64,000 nucleotides of DNA from Adiantum capillus-veneris (lineage: Eukaryota; Streptophyta; Polypodiopsida; Polypodiales; Pteridaceae). Below, piece after piece: positions 32,880-41,432 of this stretch. The notes beneath the pieces are model-generated. The model was not told where the DNA came from, did not search any database, and saw only the letters and a program-made list of their open reading frames with translations. A program made the position numbers and the translations under genes. Positions within the stretch are counted from its first letter, which is position 1; every line of letters begins with the position of its first letter. The stretch lies in the NCBI GenBank assembly GCA_014529385.2, contig CM043963.1:74114412-74178411 (forward strand), read 5' to 3'.

Positions 32880-35060
32880 ATTGATTGAGAAGAAGGAATA
32901 CAAGTGGGAGTGAGCAAGAGAAGCCACCAATATCCCATACAAACCCATACACCAACATTTGACATTAATCTTGAAGAGGTTGAAATTCAGGGAGACATCA
33001 GATTTTAGTGTAATGAAGTGGAAGAGCTGAAGATAGATAAAAACATAATGTGTGCTACTAATGAGGATGATGTGATGAATTAGTTCTTGATGAATCTTGA
33101 TGAGGAGTATTCGATAGGTGACAGTCCGGAAGATGTTTGTGTTGATGGAGAAGAGTTTTTTGGAGTTTTGAAGACTGAAAGCCAATTTCTAAGAGTGCAT
33201 TTATTCAGGTTGTGAAGACAAGGATCTTGAATTTCAGATCCCTGAATTACTAGTTTGATATTGAAGGTCCCTGATTTGCAAAGTTTCAGAATTCAGGTGC
33301 CTGATCCTCAGATTATTGATTTGCAAAGAAGTTATGTACTTGAACTTGCTGAATTTCAAAGTCTTGTTCTTTCTCAAGCAAAGATGATCAATAATCTCTC
33401 ATTAGAGCTAGAGAATGAGAGGCATTTAAGTATGGTTACGGCAAATGAAGCGCTTTTCAAAATCAGTCAACTTCAAGAAGAGAAGGCATCATTGATGGTG
33501 GAGATTTCTCAGGTTCAAACTGAAGCCGACTTGCATATTTCTTACTGTTATGAAGTTCATGATGCTCTTAAGCAAGTTGTTTTGGATAAGGAAAATCAAA
33601 TTGAGGACTTGAAGCTTCAGCTTACTCAAATCAAGAATATGGAGTCTTCTTTAAATCTTGATGTTACAGAAGGTTTCTTGAATGATGATGCTGTTATCAA
33701 TGATCTTTATGATGTTGTTCTTGTACAAATTCAGTCATGGATATTGGAAGTCCATCTTTTTTCAATGAAGTTCATTTTATTGATGATATTCTTGATGATT
33801 TATACCAAGTTTCTGATGTCAATGGTTTTGTTGATGCTAAGGAGATGGTTTTGACTGATGATTATGCAAGTATTTTGTAAGTTCCTGATGATGGTGAAGT
33901 GGGTTTTCCTGAAGATGGTTCTACATTTCTATGTGATGTTGTTGATGGAGGAGATGATGTTAATATTCTTATATCTCATTGGTTTTATGTCTTCATGCTT
34001 GATGACATAAGGGAAGTTTTTCAAGGAGCAGAAGTCAAAAGTTTTCAGTTGGAGATATCACTGATTGGACAATTTTGCAACTACAAAGTGGATTTCTTTC
34101 TATTTTCAAGGAGAAATGTGAGCAAGCCATCTTGGTGGTGTTTTTTATGTGTAAAGGAGAGTTCAATATGTTATTTTTAAGCCTTGAATCAAATCAGTTT
34201 GGTGAAGAAGCTAATGAGTTTTGGTTTTTCCCGAATCAAGATTTTCAGGGAAATCAATTGTTTTGGCATGCGGAGTCTAAAACAGGTCTTCGAGTGTTGC
34301 ATCTACATGCAGAGATATTGGATGTGTTCAAGAGGCAGTGTCTAATGGTTGCAAAGTTTGTATCTTACATTGATCTTTCTTCATTCTTCTTGAAGGGACT
34401 GATTGCTGGATTTGGATATGTACTTGAATATGAAAATGGGCCTAAAGACCTGAAATCACTTGAAGAAGAGGAGAGTTTTCTACTTTGTAGAAGGTATCTC
34501 AATTCAAGAGATGTGGAGAAAATGAAGACTAAAATGATGGAGTACATGAAGGGAGTTTGGGAGAAAATCAAAGTCATGGTGTATGATGTGGTCAGTAAGC
34601 CATATCAGATCTTTGCAAGAGAAGAAGAAGCCAAAGAGGAGAATTTGTTATTGCAGAGGCAGTATGATGAGTTGAAACAGCAGTTTGAGCAGTTGCAAAA
34701 GCAAGAGGATCAACAGAAACCTGATGAACCTGAACAACAAAGTGCTCAGGGTGATACTGCAATAATGGAGCAAATTGATACTAAAGTTCAGGTTTAGTTA
34801 GAAGAAGCTGCAGTCGCAGTTCCAGTTCCAGTTGCAGCTGAAGTAGCAGATGTTGCAGGTGGACCACAATAGTTTTAAAGCTCCAATATTGTCTATTGTT
34901 GATGAGATACTCAATGTAGAGGATGCTGAGAGTCCAACGAAAGCAGCTGAAGACGAGGTGTCTGCAGGAATTACTACTATTGAAGTTCAGTTTGCAGTTC
35001 AGGATGCAGTTGCAGATACAGCTCCAGTCTCACAGGACAAGAGAATGAGGCAGAGCAGCA
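32880..35060 (+). pseudogene. GTD-binding (DUF593, myosin-binding type) domain protein fragment
   Basis: The frame 33255-33854 holds a coiled-coil stretch with T-A-N-E-A-L-F-K-I-S-Q-L-Q-E-E-K-A-S, matching the family core A-x-E-A-M-x-M-I-x-R-L-Q-E-E-K-A, followed by the usual second helix region. In plants such proteins link membranes to myosin XI. Upstream acidic pieces (about 32990-33180) and a downstream frame (34075-34797) with a Glu/Gln-rich coiled-coil end seem to belong to the same gene, joined by frame changes and stops. The 5' end abuts the CACTA terminus and the 3' end abuts an LTR element at about 35070. It looks like a broken host gene copy. The downstream half alone is not diagnostic. 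Confidence 0.65.
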
Positions 35061-35069
35061 ACAGGTCTT

Positions 35070-35401
35070 CAATAAGCTTCAAATTTATCAACAAAAGCAT
35101 CAAAATTTGCACTTACGTCTTGCTGCAAGCCTTTGATCTTTGCATTTGCTTCCAGAGCCGACACCACCTTTTGATACCTTTGTAAGAATTGCTCGCGAAA
35201 TCCAAGCCAATTCTGCTTGTGCACCTCTTCTAAGCCATCGAACCAAACCTTTGCTTTACCTCGCAGCACCAAGGGTAGATTTTGGAGCTTTGCTTCATCA
35301 TCTGGCATCCGCAGTATTGTTAGCATAAATAGCTCAAAATCGGCAAGCCAATCATCTGCATCCTCATCTCCTTTGAACACCGGACCAAATTCCTGCTTCA
35401 T
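35070..35401 (-). pseudogene. Truncated second gag copy
   Basis: Encodes the first about 110 residues of gag, starting M-K-Q-E-F-G-P-V-F and nearly identical to the copy at 38307-39047. It stops abruptly at 35070 next to the GTD-binding pseudogene. Confidence 0.85.
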
Positions 35402-35512
35402 CTTGATTCACAAACACTTGGTCAGGAAGCAATCAGTGGGTCCTCCATGGAGGCACCACAAGATGGAAAGGGGGAAATGGGAAAACCAGGGCCAACACAT
35501 AAACTCGATGCC

Positions 35513-35520
35513 TCTATATA
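35513..35520 (-). promoter_or_regulatory. LTR A TATA box
   Basis: Minus-strand TATATAGAGG about 50 bp before the LTR end. It is conserved at 39159-39166 in LTR B. Confidence 0.55.
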
Positions 35521-36603
35521 GCTCAGTGATCTCACAGCACCCCTATCCCCTAGCAAACACACATCCAGATACACAATCTACAAACAACTAATGACCAAGC
35601 CTGTATCCAATCAGTCCTAATTGCACACACTTGATCGCAAAGCAAGCAATCATGACTTTCATCCTTAATCCCTCAAAGCACCTTTAATTATAGACAAACA
35701 ACCCCGACACCTTCATACATTTGGAGACCAATAGCACACACTACCTTCCCATGGAGAACACACACGTTTGACACACAATGAAATCACTCATATATCTGAT
35801 GCATAATAAGACACGAGTAATGGAGGTTGATATAAATATGAGAACCATCAAATATCAGGGTATAAATAGGTCAACGATAGATCTTTAACTTCCTTTCACC
35901 TAGCCAGTCGGACACTACCAACATGACATCGTACTTTTCCTCTGGCTTGTGCTATAATTAACACTCACTTTCTGATTGTCTTTGACTTCTCCATTGATCA
36001 CAACCACCTCCTTGACTGCAAGCGCTATCGACCTTTTTTGCTTGTAGCAATGCTCTATCCGGCTTGCCAACCTTTGGTAGCTATAGGTTGCACCCAAGCA
36101 TCTCTTATTTCAGCCATACCGTGCTCACAGCATGATCTCGATCTTCCTCTTCGAGTAGCTCATGGACCTTCTCTTCCAGCTTTTGGCATCTCCTACGGTG
36201 CCGTAACCGAATCTACTCCCTTCAAGCAACGCCTTCCTGGCTCTCTTCTCTGTCGTGTTTACCCACGGGCTGCAGCTCTTGCTTGATATGGAAGCCCACC
36301 TTCTCGCCCCTCTGGCGGCCTTGATTTTGCGATCATTCCGCCAACACCCATGGGAGGGCTTCAATGCTGATGACCAAAAAAGTTCACATAATTTCCCTTC
36401 ACTTGTTGAGAAATTGCCGTGTCGATTCGAACATTGTCTCCATTGAGAAGGCAGCACGGCCGCAAATCGAACATCCAAACCACTAAGCCACCATAATTAG
36501 GGTCTTGCTTGACGAAGGTCTTCAAGCACAAGGTAGCTTTGGCGCACATATCACAGCAACATGTCGCGACGATTTCCATCGAGCTTCAATACTTTGATGC
36601 TTC

Positions 36604-36837
36604 TCAACCTGGCAAAGCTTCGGAACGGCCTTCATCCAACTTCGAGCCACATTTAGCATACATACCCTGCAAGTAGTGTCTCTTGTAGACATCTCGCTCC
36701 AAATCCCATAGCATAAACTTCATGGCATCTGTATCGAGCACCCCTTGCCTCGTTCCCAACCTTGTGATATAAGCATTTGCTCCTGTCACCAGTGATAGCA
36801 AAAAAACAGTTGCAGTTTTGACTAGCGAGTGCTCCAA
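36604..36837 (-). other. Conserved protein-like ORF inside LTR A
   Basis: Reads A-N-A-Y-I-T-R-L-G-T-R-Q-G-V-L-D-T and L-W-D-L-E-R-D-V-Y-K-R-H-Y. The same frame is kept in LTR B at 41127-41366 with few changes. It has normal amino acid composition and looks like a captured exon. I do not recognise the family. Confidence 0.4.
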
Positions 36838-36970
36838 CTTGGTGTACCTGGCTCTTGGCTCTTGGCTCCATCAAATATCTACTCAAGGTCCTTGCCATTT
36901 GCCTGTAAACTGCCATGCCTCAACTTCCTGCACTTCCATAGATCGACACAGTTTGGATGTACCATCATTG

Positions 36971-36982
36971 CCCACCCCCTCA
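36971..36982 (-). other. Polypurine tract
   Basis: TGAGGGGGTGGG on the minus strand, directly before LTR A. Confidence 0.75.
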
Positions 36983-37128
36983 TTGAGCATTTATGCTCAA
37001 CCACAATATTATTTAAGTGAAATAAGTATGTATAGAGAGCATGATAAAAATAGCTACATAGACTGCATAGAAAAAATGATAATATAGCGGCTATATAGAT
37101 AGGATAGATATAGAGAGAAGAGCATCTA

Positions 37129-38346
37129 TTATTGCATCACCCCACCAGGGTCAAATGGAAAGCTCGAGGCTTCCCCAATCATGGCATAGAGTCCGCCTGG
37201 ATCAAATATAAAGCATTGGCCGTGGCCATCCACCTGTAAAGCATGTATCTTCAAGTCTTCCTTTGCACTTGTTGGCCAATAGACACACCATCCTTCCAGC
37301 TCTTCATAGCTTGAAGCTTTGTCCCCTTGTATCCATAACCCTTTCTGCCAACCATAAGCATACCTTCGATCACTTGAAGCAACGGTACCATAAGCAGCTA
37401 TCCTATCACCTGCTAGAGAACCCTCCATAGTGTAGTCTTCTTCAAAAAAACCTCGCCACTGACAGAAAGACACCTGTAAAGCAACCTCCAATAACACATG
37501 TATCCATAGCAACACATAAAATAGCAAGACCCTACCATTTGCCTCCATCTGCTGCATAGCCAAGCAAACTTGATCCCTTTGTAAACCTATATCCAAACCC
37601 TCTAAACATGGCTCCGAAGCCAACTTTTCATACTCAAGAACATGACCTGCTCGAGCTTCAACTTGTTCATCAAATACCTCATCACCTGCATGGTTGGTAT
37701 CACCTTCCTCTTTGCATGGAGCCTCACGCTCATAGGATGCACTTGTATATGTTTCCATAGAGTCATCTGCTGGAGCTAACTCTCCACGGCTACACACAAA
37801 CTCTGAAACTTCACCGTGCACCTCTACATGCTCACCAAGGCAAGGTTGCCCCACCCCTTGCATAGACAAATCACTTCGACCTACCATAGCTTCTACTTCG
37901 ACCTCCTGAAAGTCATCCTCGAAAACCGGCTCTTCAATCAAACTGGATGCACAATCAAACCATACCTCTTTCTCCAATAGGGACTCACCATTACACAACA
38001 TTTGATAGGCTTGCTTTACTGGCAGATTCACACAAGGCATCTCCACACCTACACTATGCGTCTCCTTGACCTTCAAATGGCTGGCAGGCAACTCGCATAC
38101 ACTGTTCTCCACTTCATTTACATAGAAAACATCATAGGTCTCATACCTGGAAGACCGGGATTCTGTCTCCCACATGCTATCTGTGTCCAAACTACTGCTG
38201 GAGCTATGGGAACTGTCGGACTCCTCTTTTGCACTTGCCAATTCTTGGACCACTGCTACCTTCCTCGTTGCTGGCTCTAGAACTCGCACCTCTTCTTGAA
38301 AATCTTTTACAACCTCGCTCTCTTGAGGAAGCAAACTGGGTGGCAC
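37129..38346 (-). CDS. 405-residue acidic ORF with one hydrophobic segment (element-encoded, unknown)
   Basis: Lies between gag and the 3' LTR and is open throughout. Residues about 1-265 are very acidic and Ser/Glu-rich (a D-S-S-H-S-S-S-S-S stretch near residue 45). A hydrophobic segment of about 22 residues (about 272-294, L-L-F-Y-V-L-L-W-I-H-V-L-L) could span a membrane. The C-terminus repeats F-D-P-G-G twice. It overlaps the gag end (38307-38346) in another frame, so it may be a frameshifted continuation of gag. There is no similarity to protease, RT or integrase. Position and the hydrophobic segment recall env-like ORFs of plant LTR elements, but nothing specific supports that. Confidence 0.55.
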   Translation of the reverse strand: MPPSLLPQESEVVKDFQEEVRVLEPATRKVAVVQELASAKEESDSSHSSSSSLDTDSMWETESRSSRYETYDVFYVNEVENSVCELPASHLKVKETHSVGVEMPCVNLPVKQAYQMLCNGESLLEKEVWFDCASSLIEEPVFEDDFQEVEVEAMVGRSDLSMQGVGQPCLGEHVEVHGEVSEFVCSRGELAPADDSMETYTSASYEREAPCKEEGDTNHAGDEVFDEQVEARAGHVLEYEKLASEPCLEGLDIGLQRDQVCLAMQQMEANGRVLLFYVLLWIHVLLEVALQVSFCQWRGFFEEDYTMEGSLAGDRIAAYGTVASSDRRYAYGWQKGLWIQGDKASSYEELEGWCVYWPTSAKEDLKIHALQVDGHGQCFIFDPGGLYAMIGEASSFPFDPGGVMQ

Positions 38347-39047
38347 AAGAATATACCTCTCTGCACCTGTTGAGCCTTAGTTGGCACTTCTTCTAGCTCT
38401 TCTACCCTGGCATCAACTTCACGTGCTTTGATTACATGCATATCAACAAAAAAAGGAGCTTTTACCTCTTGATGCTCTTTGATTTGTTTGGGCTTAGGTC
38501 CACTAGCTGCCGCAAGTATAGACTGCAACAATCCTGCCTCCATCTTCTTCTTCATCTTTCGACTCTTTGCTTTGGCAATTCTGATGGCTTTATCATAAGT
38601 GCTTGGATCTTCATAATGGACTCTCTCACGAACATAGGGATGCAAGCAGGATAGAAACCTTTCGAGCTTCAAATATTCCGCATTGGTTGCTTGGGTAGCA
38701 GCCGCCAAATCCCCCCAATAAGCTTCAAATTTATCAACAAAAGCATCAAAATTTGCACTTACGTCCTGCTGCAAGCCTTTGATCTTTGCATCTGCTTCCG
38801 AAGCCGACACCACCTTTCGATAACTTTGTAAGAATTGCTCACGAAATCCGAGCCAATTCTGCTTGTGCACCTCTTCTAAGCCATCGAACCAAACCTTTGC
38901 TTTACCTCGCAGCACCAAGGGTAGGTTTTGGAGCTTTGCTTCATCATCTGGCATCCGCAGTACTGTTAGCATAAATAGATCAAAATCAACAAGCCAATCA
39001 TCTGCATCCTCATCTCCTTTGAACACCGGACCAAATTCCTGCTTCAT
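38307..39047 (-). CDS. Gag protein of the tandem LTR element
   Basis: Encodes 246 residues starting M-K-Q-E-F-G-P-V-F. The central region has K-A-K-V-W-F-D-G-L followed by W-L-G-F-R-E-Q-F-L, the hallmark of Retrotrans_gag domains (about residues 45-75). A Lys-rich stretch (about 160-175) follows. There is no CCHC zinc knuckle. Gag coats the element RNA into particles. The ORF is intact up to the frame change into the acidic ORF near 38346. The start ATG follows a leader and a primer-site-like sequence. Confidence 0.8.
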   Translation of the reverse strand: MKQEFGPVFKGDEDADDWLVDFDLFMLTVLRMPDDEAKLQNLPLVLRGKAKVWFDGLEEVHKQNWLGFREQFLQSYRKVVSASEADAKIKGLQQDVSANFDAFVDKFEAYWGDLAAATQATNAEYLKLERFLSCLHPYVRERVHYEDPSTYDKAIRIAKAKSRKMKKKMEAGLLQSILAAASGPKPKQIKEHQEVKAPFFVDMHVIKAREVDARVEELEEVPTKAQQVQRGIFLCHPVCFLKRARL

Positions 39048-39087
39048 CTTGATTCACAAACACTCGATCAGGAAGCAATCCGTGGGT

Positions 39088-39104
39088 CCTCCGTGGGGGC
39101 ACCA
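39088..39104 (-). promoter_or_regulatory. Candidate primer binding site
   Basis: Minus strand TGGTGCCCCCACGGAGG, a few bases after the LTR B end. It begins TGG like a tRNA 3' complement. The matching tRNA was not identified. Confidence 0.35.
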
Positions 39105-39158
39105 CAAGATGGAAAGGGGGAAATGGGAAAACCAGGGCCAGCACATAAACTCGATGCC

Positions 39159-39166
39159 TCTATATA
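39159..39166 (-). promoter_or_regulatory. LTR B TATA box
   Basis: Minus-strand TATATAGAGG, about 50 bp before the LTR end, same as in LTR A. Confidence 0.55.
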
Positions 39167-39972
39167 GCTCAATGATCTCACAGCACCCCTATCCCCTAGC
39201 AAACACACATCCAGATACACAATCTGCAAACAACTAATGCCCAAGCCTGTATCCAATCAGTCCTAATTGCACACACTTGATCGCAAAGCAAGCAATCATG
39301 AATTTCATCCTTAATCCCTCAGAGCACCTTTAATTATAGACAAACAACCCCGACACCTTCATACATTTGGAGACCAATAGCACACACTACCTTCCCATGG
39401 AGAACACACACGTTTGACACACAATGAAAGCACTCATATATCTGATGCATAATAAGACACGAGTAATGGAGGTTGATATAAATATGAGAACCATCAAATA
39501 TCATGGTATAAATAGGTCAACGGTGGATCTTTAACTTCCTTTCACCTAGCCAGTCGAACACTACCAACATGACATCGTACTTTTCCTCTGGCTTGTGCTA
39601 TAATTAACACTCGCTTTTTCATTGTCTTTGACTTCTCCATTGATCACAACCACCTCCTTGACTGCAAGCGCTATCGACCTTTTTTGCTTGTAGCAATGCT
39701 CTATCCGGCTTGCCAACCTTTGGTAGCTATAGGTTGCACCCAAGCATATCTTATTTCAGCCATACCGTGCTCACAGCATGATCTCGATCTTCCTCTTCGA
39801 GTAGCTCATGGACCTTCTCTTCCAGCTTTTGGCATCTCCTACGGTGCCGTAACCGAATCTACTCCCTTCAAGCAACGCCTTCCTGGCTCTCTTCTCTGCC
39901 CTGTTTACCCACGGGTTGCAGCTCCTGCCCGATATGGCAGCCCACCTTCTCACCCCTCTGGCGGCCTTGATT

Positions 39973-40812
39973 TGCCCCCTCTCACCTCCACTGCAGGGCT
40001 GGCCGGTTCCCCTTGGCCTCCTTCGATCGGGCCCACTGTGGTGCGGCCCTGCAGCCCCTCCTTCTTGCTTTGAAGTGACGACTCTCTGCGTACCCTTACT
40101 AGGCTGTCCTGTCAGCCCTTCCATCGCCCCCCCCTTGGCGGCTCCAACTCCAATTTCTCATGCCATGACGGCTCTGCCTTCATCCCACGCTGCTTTTCTT
40201 TGGCCCCTAACTCTGGCTACCTCCCCTACCCGCAGCATGGCCACCTCCTTCTCCTCTTTGCAATCGACCCAGAGGTCCCCCCGGTGTAGCCCCTTCACCT
40301 CTTGACTGGCAGCCCATTGAGGTCCCCGACCATGCTACTCCCTCTCTCACCTGGCCTGTCACCTTCTCGCGCTTCGCATGCACTGGCCGCTCTACAACCA
40401 CCCTCCTCCTCTGCAACGCTGCCCTTGCAGCCACGCCACCACACAGGCTCTCACTTGGCGACCCTGTCTTCCTCCTCTGCAAGGCCAATAGCGAGCTCGC
40501 TATTGGTCGCTCTCCCTATCAACTGGCCCGACTCCCAACTTAATGCAACTGGCGTCCCAGCCCACCAACTGTTCCTCCGGCCATAACACATGTCTTCATG
40601 GCCTCCAGATGGCCCGCTTGCCTCCATGCAGGGCCTCCAAGTGCTCTCCTTGCTTTTCTTGGCACGCCACCAGATGGTGCCCTCGCTTTGAGCTGACTGA
40701 AGACTGCAACGTTTTTTTTATTTATATATATAGCTTGGCCATCTTTAAAAAAAACTTACCTCGCGACATAGCCGCCGTTCCCACGAGAGGCAACCCGCGG
40801 CCAACTCATGGC
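39973..40812. other. 840-bp GC-rich block present only in LTR B
   Basis: LTR A runs straight across this point (about 36322). The block is C/T-rich, with Pro/Ser-rich translations and a short T-rich/TATA stretch near 40720. It has no flanking duplication, so an insertion into B and a deletion from A are both possible. Confidence 0.8.
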
Positions 40813-41126
40813 CGATCATTCCGCCAACACCCATGGCAGGGCTTCAATGCCGATGACCAAAAAAGTTCACATAATTTTCCTTCACTTGTTGAGAAATTGC
40901 CGTGTCGATTCGAACATTGTCTCCATTGAGAAGGCAGCACGGCCGCAAATCGAACATCCAAACCACTAAGGCACCATAATTAGGGTCCTGCTTGACAAAG
41001 GTCTTCAAGCACAAGGTTGCTTTGGCGCACATATCACAACAACACTTCGCGACGATTTCCATCGAGCTTCAATACTTTGATGCTTCTCAACCTGGAAAAC
41101 GGTCTTCAACCAACTTCGAGCCACAT

Positions 41127-41366
41127 TTAGCATACATACCCTGGCAAGTAGTGTCTCTTGTAGACATCTCGCTCCAAATCCCATAGCATAAACTTCATGG
41201 AACCTGTATCCAGCACCCCTTGCCTCATTCCCAACCTTGTGATATAAGCATTTGCTCCTGTCACGAGTGATAGCAAAAAAACACTTGCAGTTTTGACTAG
41301 CGAGTGCTCCAACTCGGTGTACCTGGCTCCTGGCTCCATCAAATATCTGCTCAAGGTCCTTGCCAT
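41127..41366 (-). other. Conserved protein-like ORF inside LTR B
   Basis: Counterpart of 36604-36837, with the same L-W-D-L-E-R-D-V-Y-K-R-H-Y segment and the frame kept. Confidence 0.4.
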
Positions 41367-41432
41367 TTACCTGTAAACTGCCATGCCTCGACTTCCTGCA
41401 CTTCCATAGATCGACACAGTTTGGATGTACCA

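Larger units (their letters stand above)
35464..36967 (-). repeat. LTR A (about 1.5 kb)
   Basis: Minus-strand start is TGATGG or TGGTACATCC just after the polypurine tract; the exact first base is ambiguous. The end is CTTTCCA before the primer region. It is nearly identical to LTR B except for the 840-bp block. Confidence 0.7.
35070..41432 (-). mobile_element. LTR retrotransposon in tandem form, gag-only (LTR-internal-LTR-partial internal)
   Basis: Read on the minus strand: LTR B (41432-39110), primer-site-like sequence, gag (39047-38307), acidic ORF (38346-37129), polypurine tract (36982-36971), LTR A (36967-35464), then the same primer region and gag start again (35401-35070), cut at 35070. 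Sequence 35072-36964 matches 38718-41432 closely except for an 840-bp block present only in LTR B. No protease, RT or integrase is present, so it is non-autonomous. A tandem of this form usually arises by recombination between LTRs of two copies. Confidence 0.75.
39110..41432 (-). repeat. LTR B (about 2.3 kb)
   Basis: Copy of LTR A plus an 840-bp internal block. The minus-strand start TGGTACATCC abuts G2 gag sequence at 41433. Confidence 0.7.

Noticed and set aside
35915-36097. 60-residue minus ORF repeated at 39561-39743
   Set aside because: It is conserved only because the two LTRs are copies of each other, with no independent evidence of coding.
37129-38346. Env gene interpretation of the acidic ORF
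   Set aside because: A single hydrophobic segment and its position are not enough; no signal peptide or glycoprotein pattern was seen.
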